From the NCBI GenBank assembly GCA_018242525.1, contig JAFEBS010000074.1, positions 1 to 64,000 of the forward strand: DNA of 64,000 nt, written 5' to 3'. The translations under genes and the position numbers were made by a program. The DNA comes from Planctomycetota bacterium. Its GTDB lineage: Bacteria > Planctomycetota > Planctomycetia > Planctomycetales > Planctomycetaceae. Shown here one piece after another: positions 7,848-16,788 of this stretch. The notes beneath the pieces are model-generated. The model was not told where the DNA came from and did not search any database. It saw nothing but the letters and a program-made list of their open reading frames with translations. Position 1 is the stretch's first letter, and every line of letters starts with the position of its first letter.

Positions 7848-9299
7848 TTGAACAGCACCCCAGACGTCGACCACGGTTCTCTTCCCGCCTGGGAACAGTC
7901 TGACCTTCCCGAACCTCTGCCGTTCAGCCTGGGGAACATGTTTCGGACGATTGGTCCGGGTGCCATCCTGCTGGTCGCGGCGATCGGCGGGGGGGAATGG
8001 ATTGTCGGGCCCCTGACGACGATCAAGTACGGTCGCGGTATCTTGTGGATTGCGACGTTGGGGATCATGCTGCAGACCGTATTCAATCTGGAAGCCGCGC
8101 GGTACACGATGTACACGGGTGAACCGATCATCACGGGAATCATGCGACTGCGGCCGGGATCGAAAGTGTGGGCCTGGTTCTACATCCTGATCGGAGTCGC
8201 TCAATTGGCGATTCCAGCCCTGGCCAAGGGGTGTGCAGCGGTGCTGTTTGCCGCTTTTGCCGGCCGCCTGTCCGGTGCTCAGGACGACTTCACGGTGAAT
8301 GTCATTGGTGTGGGCGTGATCCTGGGCGCAGCCGCCTTGCTCTTGTCCGGCAAGCACATCGAAAAGGTTCTGGAACGAATTTCGTGGGTGATGATCGCGT
8401 TCATCTTCAGTTTTCTGATCGTGGTGAACGTTCTGTTTGTTCCGGTCGGACAGTGGGTGGAAACGGCTCAGGGTTTCCTGGTGGTGCAGTCGCCGCCGGA
8501 CAATGTGGATCTGATCCTGCTGGCGACATTTGCCGCCACGGCCGGTTCAGGCGGGCTGGGAAATCTGGCGATATCCAACTGGTTCCGCGACAAGGGATTT
8601 GCGATGGGATCGCAGGTGGGCTCCATCGGCAACGTCCTGGCGGGGGATCATTCGGGGCTCAAGTCTGTGGGAGTGACATTTCCCATGACCGCCGGGAACC
8701 TGCAACGTTGGAAGACGTGGTGGCGGTATGCGATGCTCGATCAGACGGCACTGTGGGGGGCAGGGTGCTTTCTGGGGATGTATCTCAATGTCAACCTGGC
8801 GGCATCGATCATCCCGTCGGCTGATGTTGTCAACGAAGCCACCGCAGGGGCGTATCAGGCGAAGTACATGGCCACGTTCTGGAGTGGGTTCTGGCTGCTG
8901 ACGCTGGTCAACGGATTCTGGATCCTGTTCTCCACGCACCTGGGAAACACCGACGTTTTGATACGGACAGTCAGTGACATCTGCTGGTCGGCATTTCCGA
9001 GTGTCCGGCGGCGTCCCATCGGGATCCTGTATGCCCTGCTGTTGGGCGGGCTGACGGTGTGGGCCGTGATTGCGGTCCACCTGGGCAACGTGCTGCAACT
9101 GTTCAAGGTGCTGGGGATCGTGGCCAATCCGATCATGGCGATTGCCGCCGTGCAGATCCTGCGAGTGAACACGCGATTCCTGCCCCGGGAAGTCCGGCCG
9201 CCGCTATGGCGACAGGCGGGCCTGGTCCTGTGTGCACTGGCCTACGGCGGCATGACGGTGGCGCTGGTGTACACACTGGTGAATCCGGCGGCCAAATGA
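7848..9299 (+). CDS. Nramp-related membrane protein lacking the canonical metal-site motifs
   Basis: Polytopic inner-membrane protein of 483 residues with about 11-12 hydrophobic segments, related to Nramp divalent-metal transporters (GPGAILLVAA in the first membrane segment). In true Nramps that segment carries DPGN, whose Asp and Asn bind the metal; here residues 47-50 read GGGE. The sixth segment normally carries the metal-binding Met in an M-P-H motif; here it reads ATFAATAGSGGLGNLAISNW (226-245). Metal transport should therefore not be assumed and the substrate is unknown. The gene starts 69 bp after mannonate dehydratase on the same strand, so cotranscription is likely and a role tied to that pathway is possible (inference). 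Confidence 0.75.
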   Translation: MNSTPDVDHGSLPAWEQSDLPEPLPFSLGNMFRTIGPGAILLVAAIGGGEWIVGPLTTIKYGRGILWIATLGIMLQTVFNLEAARYTMYTGEPIITGIMRLRPGSKVWAWFYILIGVAQLAIPALAKGCAAVLFAAFAGRLSGAQDDFTVNVIGVGVILGAAALLLSGKHIEKVLERISWVMIAFIFSFLIVVNVLFVPVGQWVETAQGFLVVQSPPDNVDLILLATFAATAGSGGLGNLAISNWFRDKGFAMGSQVGSIGNVLAGDHSGLKSVGVTFPMTAGNLQRWKTWWRYAMLDQTALWGAGCFLGMYLNVNLAASIIPSADVVNEATAGAYQAKYMATFWSGFWLLTLVNGFWILFSTHLGNTDVLIRTVSDICWSAFPSVRRRPIGILYALLLGGLTVWAVIAVHLGNVLQLFKVLGIVANPIMAIAAVQILRVNTRFLPREVRPPLWRQAGLVLCALAYGGMTVALVYTLVNPAAK

Positions 9300-9363
9300 A
9301 CCTGAATACCAGGCAACCGGTGGAAAAAGGGGTCTGCCTGGCGGATTTATTCGAGGTTTTGTC

Positions 9364-10080
9364 GTGCCTGACAAGCGAAATCATCGAGGTTCTCATCCGG
9401 AGGATGACGAGTTGTTCGCGGAATCGACATGGCCGCAGCTGCGCGCTGCCACAGTCGATTTGAGCTGGTTGCTGGGGCGTGAGTATTCATCGGTTTCGGC
9501 ACTCAAGCTGGTCGGTGATCGATATCAGTTGCGTGAGCGGCAGCGGTTGGCCGTGATGCGATCCGCCTGCTCTGACGCCGCCCGCGTACGGCGTCAGTTG
9601 ACGTGCCGGGCCTTCGAAACGATTTCAGGTCAGACGTTGTTGCTGGATGGCTACAACGTCCTGACATCCGTCGAGGCGGCGTTGGGAGGCGGAGTCATCC
9701 TGCACGCTCGAGACGGTTGTTATCGCGACATGGCCAGCATGCATGGGACATATCGGAAGGTGGCCGAGACGATACCTGCATTGCGCTTGATTGGTGAATT
9801 CCTCGTGGAGCACGGAATCTGTCACGCCGTGTGGTATCTCGACAGCCCCGTCTCCAACAGCGGACGGTTGAAGACCATCATGCAGGACTATGCCAGTGAC
9901 CGAGGTTGGGATTGGCAGGTGGAACTTGTCCAGAATCCAGATGCGGTTCTGGCAGCCTCGCAGGAATTGGTTGCGACTGCAGACAGCATGATCCTGGACC
10001 ATTGCGCTCGGTGGGTGAATCTGGCGTACGGAGTGATCTCGCGGCGGATTTCCACGGCGCTGGTTGTCGATTTGACCTGA
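9364..10080 (+). CDS. DUF434 domain protein (PIN-like C-terminus)
   Basis: A 238-residue soluble protein of the DUF434 family. The N-terminal part (about 20-75) has the DUF434 pattern with LGREYS and RYQLRERQR. The C-terminal part begins LLLDGYNVLTSVEAALGG (about 96-113), continues DGCYRDMASMHGTYRKV, and has WYLDSPVSNSGRLK near 160-173; the acidic residues are compatible with a PIN-like nuclease fold, as annotated for DUF434-associated C-terminal domains. Function is not established. The start is GTG at 9364, with cgagg about 8 bases upstream. A half-copy of the ggtggaaaaaggggtctg repeat lies at 9317-9336, between this gene and the membrane-protein gene. Confidence 0.75.
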   Translation: MPDKRNHRGSHPEDDELFAESTWPQLRAATVDLSWLLGREYSSVSALKLVGDRYQLRERQRLAVMRSACSDAARVRRQLTCRAFETISGQTLLLDGYNVLTSVEAALGGGVILHARDGCYRDMASMHGTYRKVAETIPALRLIGEFLVEHGICHAVWYLDSPVSNSGRLKTIMQDYASDRGWDWQVELVQNPDAVLAASQELVATADSMILDHCARWVNLAYGVISRRISTALVVDLT

Positions 10081-10143
10081 GTGCGGCAAGACCACGCCTC
10101 ACGACGTGCTGCGCAACCCATCGCGGGTAACGATCGTTTGTCG

Positions 10144-10201
10144 CTGAATTCGTGAGAATTCAGACGTTTGTCACTCGACATCCGATCTCTCACGAGATCG
10201 G
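10144..10201. repeat. Inverted pair of GTAGCY hairpins
   Basis: Two short hairpins face each other. 10144-10163 is ctgaattc + gtga + gaattcag, and 10182-10201 read on the minus strand is ccgatctc + gtga + gagatcgg. Both have an 8-bp perfect stem and the same GTGA loop but different stem sequences, and both are preceded by GT(A/C)GC. They lie between the convergent DUF434 and LamG-protein genes and might also act as a bidirectional terminator. Confidence 0.85.
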
Positions 10202-10220
10202 CTACGCCTGGAAAGTCGGG

Positions 10221-13200
10221 TTACGGCTTTGGGATCACCTTCAGAGTTACCGGGATCTCGGCGACGAGCAATGAACCCGCCGAGGTGACTCGCAACTTGA
10301 CGTTGGCAACGGGCGTTTCCGCGGCGACCTTGGGGGCCTTGACGATGATCTCGAACTTGTCCTGATCGCCGGCGACATTGGCGGTCTGGACTGTGTATTC
10401 GGCTGGCAGACCGACGAGAGTCGCTTCCACGGGGCCAGTGAATCCGGCGGTCCGTTGCAGAACTCCGGTGACCTTGTGATCCGATTCCGCGACGACTGTC
10501 AGCGTCGGGTCCTCGGCTTTCGGAGCGACTGCGTTTTTGACCTCGGCGCGGAATGGCTGTGAATAGGCGGTCGCGAGGACCCGGTCGGAATAGGCGTGCG
10601 GAGTCGCTTCGGCCTTCACGACAAAATCGATGACGGGTTCGGCCACTTCCAGCGGGACGGTCAGCTTGATCGAGGCTTGTTCCGGTTCGCCGGGCATGAC
10701 CATTCGCGCGGCGGCGGCCACGACCGGAAAGTTTCCGGCCGCGGGGTTGTTGTTATCGCGTTTGCGGACCGGTTCGGTGGATTCCAGCGTCAGCTTGATG
10801 GGCAGTGCGGCGGATGCATGGCCCGCCTGACGCTTCAAGGCCAGCGACAGTTCGGGAGAAACACCTTTGAACAGCACCGTCGGCAGTTGAGTGATCTCGA
10901 TCGACAAACCGGTTGCCGCGGTCGTCCCCACGGCCATGGTGTCGACAAACGTCGGGGCGATGGCCCCCGTCTGCAACTTTGCCGTGGAGGTGATGGCCGG
11001 GTCGACACCCACGGATTCGCCGGAGATTCTCAGTAGCGGAGCGGTTCCTTCCACCGGCTTTCCGGCGCGGACCATTCTCAACAACAGTTTCCCCTGCATG
11101 TTCGGGGCAATCTCGTTGGGCGACACAATCACGGAATTGTCCCCCGCGACATGCAATTTGATCGGGCCAGCATAACCGGCGCGGGTGACTTGCATTTCAA
11201 TCATTGCCGAACCATCTTCGGGCAGATTGATCGTGGGGGTATTGAGCATCAGCGAGAAGGAAGGCCGACCGGCAGGTTGGATGACCAGCCGATAGAAGCT
11301 GCGCGGGCTGCCACGACCGAACAGGTCACTCACCTGAACCTGGATTTGCGTCACGCCAGCGGGGACGGCATAGTCCAACGCCAGATCCGCGATGGAAGGC
11401 TGATCGCTGGTCATCGCCACGGGGTTCCCCTGCGGATGTGCCAGAACTCGAATTTCACCTTCCAGGGGTGAACCAATGGTATCGGACTGCAGCAGGAATC
11501 TCAGCGATTTGCCGGGCGTCACGCTCAGCAGATAGCGGTCGTGTTCTCCCTTGGCAGAGATGACTCCGCTGATCGCGACGGGCTTGATGGGGGCTTGCGC
11601 GAACGTGGCATCCACGGCCTGGGGAGCACCGTCAGCCGCTCGCGGGGCTTCGACGATTTCCAGTCCCTGGCTGACAGGCAGGCTCGGCACGATGCTGGCG
11701 ACGCCGGAATCCGCGGGCAGCGTCAGCAGTCCCGATCGACTGGAATCGGGAAACGTGAATTGTCCGGTCAGCCGGGTTCCGGCGGGGAAGCCGCTGCCGA
11801 TGGGCTGAAGCTCGACCTGGCCGGCCACCATTGCGGCTGGCAGCGTGCCGTCGATCAGTTTCAAATCGCCGACCTTCAGTCGATACAGGTTTTGCCCGGG
11901 GGCGTTGTACGTCAGGTCGTGCAGTTCGACGGAGTAAACGCCGTCGCTGGGCAGAATCTTCTCGACGCGGGCGTCACCGTGCAAAGCGACATGGCCCCAG
12001 CCGATTTCCAGCGGAGTTCCCTCGGGGGACTTGATTTCCAGAACCGGATTGGCCGCGCCGCCCAGTCGCTTCAGTTCAACGTCGGCGACCACGCGCTGTC
12101 CTTTGGTTCCCGCGAAGTAGACGCGATGCTGTTGTCCGCCCGCCAGGTTGCCAAAAAAGGCGGACGGCAGTGAGGCGGGTTTGTTCGGTGCGGAACCGGC
12201 GATGGGGGTCTGGGGCAAGTGATCCACGGCCAGTGCGACTGACTTGCTGATGCCGACCTGGGAACGGACCCACAACGGAAAAATCCCCGCCGGAGCCGTG
12301 GGCGGCACGGTGACGTTCAGCACCAGGCGATTCGGAGCGGACCCCTCCGCCACCGCAAAGGTCACTCCAGGGATGGCGAACACGGCGACCGGATTCGGAC
12401 CCAGGTCGCTGCCGTTCACCACCAGTTGGGTCGTCTGGCCAATTTGCAGGCCCGGCTGGGACAGGCTGCCAATCACGGGGACCACTGCGGGAATGGGCTT
12501 GTCTTGAGCGATCAAATCGAGAGCGTTGGCTCCCGCGACTTCCTGGAAGAGCTTTTTGGCCTGAGCGGGTTGGAGTGCCGACTGGAACAGGGAAAACTCG
12601 TCAACGACGCAACTCAGGTATTCTCCGGCCGGTGCTTCGCTGCGCCCGATCGTCACGGGCAGGTTGTTCAACAATCCTGCAACAGCGATGTCTTTGATCC
12701 AACCGAATTTGCCATCCACATAGCCATTGGCCGCTGACTTTGGGGTGAGTGGTTCACCGTTGACGTAGAAGGCGATTTTCAGATCGTCGACATCGGTGTC
12801 GTCATCCTGTTTGGGGGCGTCTGCGACCTGGAATGTGGCGGTGATGTAGACCAGCTTGCGGTAGGGAAGGGCGTCCTTGGCACTGTACGCCACGACCTTG
12901 TAACTGGTCCCATCATGGATGTAGACCTGAAAATTGTCCCCCTGCATCTGGAAGTTGATGCCATAGTTGGTCGATGTTCGTCCATTTTCGACGCCGCGCT
13001 TGGCGACCAGTCCGTGATAGGCGGCATCGGTCGGTTCGGTCAGGTTGACGACAAACATTCCGAACGAGACTTCGGTCGGGCAATCGACGTCGGCACTGTC
13101 GGAGATTTCGATGTGCTGTTGTCGTGCGGCATCGAGTTGCACTGCTTTCTTGCCCGACTGGTTCCAGAATGGGCTGGAAACTCGCGGGGGATCGTTGACG

Positions 13201-13382
13201 AGCTTCCCTTCGTCAGGAACCTGTCCCGCCGTGGCGGAATCCTTCGCAGGTCCGGAATCTTCGTCAAATGTGTAGTTCAGCACCGCCTTCGGGCGAATCA
13301 GATCGGAGTCTTGAGCCGGGACCACGCGGGCGATCAGGACGAACGCACTGGCCAAAAGCGACAGACGAAACGAAATCGACAT
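10221..13382 (-). CDS. Large secreted protein with LamG-like and repeated beta-domain architecture
   Basis: Predicted exported protein of 1053 residues. It starts MSISFRLSLLASAFVLIARVV, a signal peptide likely cut after VPAQ. A LamG/concanavalin-like domain follows (about 30-270; VLNYTFDEDSGPAKDS, NGEPLTPKSAANGYVDG, VDEFSLFQSALQPAQAKKLF). The remainder is a series of beta-rich modules, including pre-peptidase-C-terminal-like stretches (FAGTKGQRVVADVELKR near 430). No catalytic motif is visible, so it is probably a surface or periplasmic binding protein (inference). ATG 13382 was chosen over the in-frame start at 13427 because it begins the signal peptide and has gagga about 9 bases upstream. 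It is transcribed toward the DUF434 gene. Confidence 0.75.
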   Translation of the reverse strand: MSISFRLSLLASAFVLIARVVPAQDSDLIRPKAVLNYTFDEDSGPAKDSATAGQVPDEGKLVNDPPRVSSPFWNQSGKKAVQLDAARQQHIEISDSADVDCPTEVSFGMFVVNLTEPTDAAYHGLVAKRGVENGRTSTNYGINFQMQGDNFQVYIHDGTSYKVVAYSAKDALPYRKLVYITATFQVADAPKQDDDTDVDDLKIAFYVNGEPLTPKSAANGYVDGKFGWIKDIAVAGLLNNLPVTIGRSEAPAGEYLSCVVDEFSLFQSALQPAQAKKLFQEVAGANALDLIAQDKPIPAVVPVIGSLSQPGLQIGQTTQLVVNGSDLGPNPVAVFAIPGVTFAVAEGSAPNRLVLNVTVPPTAPAGIFPLWVRSQVGISKSVALAVDHLPQTPIAGSAPNKPASLPSAFFGNLAGGQQHRVYFAGTKGQRVVADVELKRLGGAANPVLEIKSPEGTPLEIGWGHVALHGDARVEKILPSDGVYSVELHDLTYNAPGQNLYRLKVGDLKLIDGTLPAAMVAGQVELQPIGSGFPAGTRLTGQFTFPDSSRSGLLTLPADSGVASIVPSLPVSQGLEIVEAPRAADGAPQAVDATFAQAPIKPVAISGVISAKGEHDRYLLSVTPGKSLRFLLQSDTIGSPLEGEIRVLAHPQGNPVAMTSDQPSIADLALDYAVPAGVTQIQVQVSDLFGRGSPRSFYRLVIQPAGRPSFSLMLNTPTINLPEDGSAMIEMQVTRAGYAGPIKLHVAGDNSVIVSPNEIAPNMQGKLLLRMVRAGKPVEGTAPLLRISGESVGVDPAITSTAKLQTGAIAPTFVDTMAVGTTAATGLSIEITQLPTVLFKGVSPELSLALKRQAGHASAALPIKLTLESTEPVRKRDNNNPAAGNFPVVAAAARMVMPGEPEQASIKLTVPLEVAEPVIDFVVKAEATPHAYSDRVLATAYSQPFRAEVKNAVAPKAEDPTLTVVAESDHKVTGVLQRTAGFTGPVEATLVGLPAEYTVQTANVAGDQDKFEIIVKAPKVAAETPVANVKLRVTSAGSLLVAEIPVTLKVIPKP

Positions 13383-13494
13383 CGTAGGGTGATCCTCAAG
13401 GCGGGTAGAACTCAGGTGGGTCCCCAATTCTAAAATCGCATCGGACCCTTTTGAAGTGGCAGAGTCCGATTCAGAGCGTGGAAGTGGGAAGTCG

Positions 13495-14358
13495 TTAGTA
13501 CAGGGCCGTCGCCAATTGACGGCGGAATTCGCCCGTCAATTCGGAGGCGGGGCCGAGCATGTCGAAGATTTTCACCATGGTCGTCTTGGCTTCATTGCGG
13601 GCTTCGCCGAAGTCCTGCTTGACGATTTCGAGGCAGATTTCCAACGCCTTGCGATGCTGCGACGCAGCCGCGTAGGCATCGGCCAGTCGAATGCGCAACA
13701 GCAGATTTCCCGGCTCCGCGTCGGCGGCCTTACGGGCTTCGTCCACACCGCCGCTTTCGGCGGCGGCGAGCCGGACTTCCAGCTCTGACTTCAGCCGTTC
13801 CGCTTCCGGTTCCAGGAAACCTCGAGCGGCCAGGGCATCGAGCATGGTTCCGCATTCTTCCAGTCGACCCTGCTTCAAAACGACCTGGGCCAGGCAGATC
13901 TTCAGGGAATCCTCGGTGGGGGCGAGCAGCAATGCTTCCCGGTATTTGGCTTCGGCTCCCTTGGGATCCGTTTCGGCCAGAGCCATCGCATCGCGCGCTA
14001 GTTGCTGGGCCGGGGAGGGGAGGATGGGAGTCAGCCATTCGCGAATCTGCTGTTCGCTCATTACTCCTGAAAACTGGTCGACGGGGTTTCCCTGGACCAG
14101 GGCGAAGACCGTGGGCAATGACTGGACGCCGAATGCCTGGGCAATCTGCGGTTCTTCGTCGGTATTGATCTTCGCTAGAATGAATTTGCCGGCATATTCG
14201 ACAGCCAGCTTTTCCAGGATTGGGGCGAGCTGCTTACAGGGATTGCACCAGGGTGCCCAGAAGTCGATGACGACGGGCGTTTCCATCGATTTTTGCACGA
14301 CCTCGTCCTGAAACGTGGCCATGGTGATGTTGATGACAAACGGTGAAGCTGCGGACAT
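13495..14358 (-). CDS. cnoX: Thioredoxin-TPR protein, CnoX/YbbN-like co-chaperone
   Basis: A 287-residue cytoplasmic protein. Residues 8-110 form a thioredoxin domain with WAPWCNPCK, active-site cysteines C38 and C41, and the cis-proline segment SLPTVF. The C-terminal half (about 120-287) is made of TPR-like helices (LARDAMALAETDPKGAEAKYREALL; LLLRIRLADAYAAASQHRKALEICLEIV). This matches the YbbN/CnoX family, which in E. coli binds chaperones and protects clients under oxidative stress. E. coli YbbN has lost the CxxC pair, whereas this protein keeps it and may be redox-active. gaaagg lies 6 bases before the ATG. The neighbours are secreted proteins of unknown role. Confidence 0.85.
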   Translation of the reverse strand: MSAASPFVINITMATFQDEVVQKSMETPVVIDFWAPWCNPCKQLAPILEKLAVEYAGKFILAKINTDEEPQIAQAFGVQSLPTVFALVQGNPVDQFSGVMSEQQIREWLTPILPSPAQQLARDAMALAETDPKGAEAKYREALLLAPTEDSLKICLAQVVLKQGRLEECGTMLDALAARGFLEPEAERLKSELEVRLAAAESGGVDEARKAADAEPGNLLLRIRLADAYAAASQHRKALEICLEIVKQDFGEARNEAKTTMVKIFDMLGPASELTGEFRRQLATALY

Positions 14359-14449
14359 GTCGGGCCTTTCTCAATAGTAGATTCCGTGGCACGAGTGTAC
14401 GCTCCCGGCTAGGCAGAGGGTAGTATCCAGTTCGGTTTCGCAAAGTAGC

Positions 14450-14593
14450 CTTCACGCTCCGCGTGAAGACAGCCGAGCGCTGGTTCGGCTGTCGTTGGTA
14501 GTTTGGCAGAGAATGAAGCGCCTGCTGGATAGAGGCCGTAACGCGCGACGCGAACCGGCTTAACGATCGGCTAACTTCACGCGGAGCGTGAAG
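14450..14593. repeat. Inverted pair of GTAGC hairpins with 3-base loop
   Basis: 14450-14468 is cttcacgc + tcc + gcgtgaag, preceded by GTAGC; 14575-14593 is the same hairpin inverted (loop gga on the plus strand). Between them, 14469-14493 holds another imperfect hairpin (acagccga / ttcggctgt). The pair fills the space between the CnoX-like and DUF1598 genes. No gene is seen in 14359-14648. Confidence 0.85.
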
Positions 14594-14648
14594 GCACCTT
14601 TGGAGAGCGCGCGGTCATTGAGCCGTGTCAGGCAGGAACTCTGCGGGA

Positions 14649-16100
14649 CTACTTCGAGGCGTCCCACCACCAGCGATGCGCTTCACTGCGATTTGTGGAA
14701 GTGGCGAGTTGACGCGCGGATTCCAACCGTTGAGAGTCTGGTGCCGTGGTCATGGATTTGTGCAGGGTTCGATTCGGTGTGATCAAGACACCCCCGCCCA
14801 CCAGGCCGACGATCGAGTTCCCGGTTCGTTTGTAATTCACCGACGAAGGAACGGTTTTCGGAGCATTGTAGGTGGGAACGGTCAATTGCTTTTCGTCCAG
14901 CAATGTGGTCATTTTCCATTCCACCTTCTCGGGCAGGTTTTCCTTTTGCATCAGGGCGACGAACACGGCCCAATCCGTCAGGTTCTGCAATTCGCCGAAG
15001 ATCGCGGACTTGGCCGCCAATTCGGGGAATTTCTCGGTGAATTGTTTGGCGAAGGCCTTCGTGGAAACGCGCGTGTTGGCGGCTGCAGACCGGTTTCCGG
15101 CGGCATCGGCCAGTTCTTCTTCGGCGAGCAATTGCAGACGCTGACCGGCGAAGCGATAGGCCAGTCCATCTTCACTGCGATAGATCGCGTCGTACAGGGG
15201 AACGAACCACCACCGCTGCATGGCGTTACCGCCCGCCCCGATCATCGCCAGGTGACTTTTCAACCCTTTCACGCCGGGGTTTTCCAGGCCCATCGAAATC
15301 CGTTTCATCCGATAGTCGGCTTCAACGAAGGCGACGCCAAAATGGGATTCGGCAGGAACTCCATCAACGCGAACGGTCTGCATTCCCAAGATGTCGTCCA
15401 TTTGATTAAAGCGGGCTTCGACCGCCTCGGCGGTGGACGGGCCTCCCTGTTTGATGAACCGTTGCAGTTCCGCCAGGCGTGCGGGAACGGGATCGATTGA
15501 GCAACCGACTTCACGTTCGTGGGCGAGGGTTCGCAGGGCCACCACAAAGTCATCCAGGCGCAGTACGGGACGGCCGCTGTTGACGCCAACCATCCGACCG
15601 ACGGCGTCCGGGGCAAACCCTTCGGCGGGTCCGGCGATGATCAGGTCTTTCGTTTCGGGCAGGACATACACTTCCGAGATCTGCTGGAGCCCGGCCAGGT
15701 AAAAGACCTCGTCGGGAATCGGCTTCTGTTCCGTCAGAAGATGTGCGACTACCTGTTCCAGTTCGACGAGGGACACGTAGCGCAGTTTGCTGAACTGATT
15801 GATGTCGGCATTCAAGGTCTTCTTGGCGACCGCCTCACGCCGCTTCTTATCCAAGGTGCCGGTGGTGTCGGTGGCGACCGCCAGGCTGACAACGCCCGAG
15901 GCGTCAATCTTGATGCCGCCCGCATTTCGGTTGTTGTTCCCGCCCTGGTTGTTCCCACCTTGATTATTGTTGCCACCCTGGTTGTTGCCTCCTTGATTGT
16001 TGACCTGACCATCCGATTGAGGGACGAATGGAGTTCCTGCGATGACCAGGAGGGTCAGCAACGACGCGAGCACCAGCATTGGGCGGACGGACTTCGACAT
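14649..16100 (-). CDS. DUF1598-type secreted protein with Asn/Gly repeats
   Basis: A 483-residue exported protein. It starts MSKSVRPMLVLASLLTLLVIAGT, a signal peptide, followed by a low-complexity NQGG/NNQGG region (about 34-60) and a long conserved part. Segments such as VYLPETKDLIIAGPAEGF-like text near 150 and GRMVGVNSGRPVLRLDDFVVALRT near 165-190 fit the planctomycete family DUF1598, whose function is unknown. The C-terminus has a short basic and aromatic tail (HRWWWDASK) that may come from a dispersed repeat, since similar sequence occurs near 21200 and 51110. The ATG at 16100 was preferred to the in-frame 16157 because it begins the signal peptide. Confidence 0.75.
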   Translation of the reverse strand: MSKSVRPMLVLASLLTLLVIAGTPFVPQSDGQVNNQGGNNQGGNNNQGGNNQGGNNNRNAGGIKIDASGVVSLAVATDTTGTLDKKRREAVAKKTLNADINQFSKLRYVSLVELEQVVAHLLTEQKPIPDEVFYLAGLQQISEVYVLPETKDLIIAGPAEGFAPDAVGRMVGVNSGRPVLRLDDFVVALRTLAHEREVGCSIDPVPARLAELQRFIKQGGPSTAEAVEARFNQMDDILGMQTVRVDGVPAESHFGVAFVEADYRMKRISMGLENPGVKGLKSHLAMIGAGGNAMQRWWFVPLYDAIYRSEDGLAYRFAGQRLQLLAEEELADAAGNRSAAANTRVSTKAFAKQFTEKFPELAAKSAIFGELQNLTDWAVFVALMQKENLPEKVEWKMTTLLDEKQLTVPTYNAPKTVPSSVNYKRTGNSIVGLVGGGVLITPNRTLHKSMTTAPDSQRLESARQLATSTNRSEAHRWWWDASK

Positions 16101-16206
16101 GTCAGGACTTTCGAGGGGAAGCAGATTGAAGGGGCATCGACCCCGGCAATGATACAATCGGGTTCACAAAAAAGCAGCAAAAAGTTTTGGCGGCGTTTTT
16201 GGGTCG

Positions 16207-16252
16207 CCGAACTCGTGAGAGTTCGGAGATTCCTGAAGTCCCTCGACTTCAG
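16207..16252. repeat. Inverted pair of GTAGCY hairpins
   Basis: 16207-16226 is ccgaactc + gtga + gagttcgg, preceded by GTCG. 16233-16252 is ctgaagtc + cctc + gacttcag, the inverted partner, preceded on its own strand by GTCG; its loop reads GAGG, the only departure from GTGA among the 4-base loops. The pair lies upstream of the DUF1598 gene and downstream of the PTPS-like gene. Confidence 0.82.
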
Positions 16253-16284
16253 CGACAAGAAAACTTGGATTGCCAAAGCACCAT

Positions 16285-16788
16285 CTATCGGGCCGTAAAC
16301 GGCAGTTCGCACATGGCCCACTGGCCGAAATTCTCTTCGATTTCGACTCGAATTGTCATCAGTTGCCGGCTTCCGGGGTGCTGACGCAGGATGTCACGCA
16401 ATTGAAGCCCCATCCAGCGGGCGATCAGTTCGGCTGTCGTATTGGCGACGGGGAGCAAAATGCAGTCTTCACGCGGGAAGACCCAGCGACGGGCTTCAAA
16501 CGTGGCGGTCACTTCACGCTCGTCCGCCGTGACCTGGATGGCGGGATGCAGAGTGGGCAGGAGCATCCGATGATCCAGTTCGGACACCAGTTTCTGGGTG
16601 GCATCCCGCAGGGCGATGAAGTCGAAAACGTAGCTGTTTTCGTCGAGCGGTCCGGCGACCTCCACGGCGACCCGCCAGTTGTGACCGTGCAGTCGCTCGC
16701 AGATGTTCCCGTTGAAGGTGATGAAGTGCGCGGCGCTGAAGACCAGATGGTCCTTGGTGACGCGAACCCGATATTGCTCAGCGGTCAT
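16285..16788 (-). CDS. 6-pyruvoyl-tetrahydropterin synthase/QueD family protein
   Basis: A 167-residue T-fold enzyme. Zinc-binding histidines are H21 (FSAAH), H34 and H36 (ERLHGHNW). The likely catalytic Cys is C30, and the D72-H73 pair (ELDHRML) fits the charge-relay position. The family acts on 7,8-dihydroneopterin triphosphate, giving pyruvoyl-tetrahydropterin or, in QueD, a queuosine precursor. Its ATG overlaps the stop of the CitG-like gene by 4 bp (ATGA), and that gene is a known companion of H4MPT-dependent C1 genes, so a role in a modified pterin cofactor is more likely here than queuosine (inference). It is last in a three-gene operon. Confidence 0.85.
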   Translation of the reverse strand: MTAEQYRVRVTKDHLVFSAAHFITFNGNICERLHGHNWRVAVEVAGPLDENSYVFDFIALRDATQKLVSELDHRMLLPTLHPAIQVTADEREVTATFEARRWVFPREDCILLPVANTTAELIARWMGLQLRDILRQHPGSRQLMTIRVEIEENFGQWAMCELPFTAR

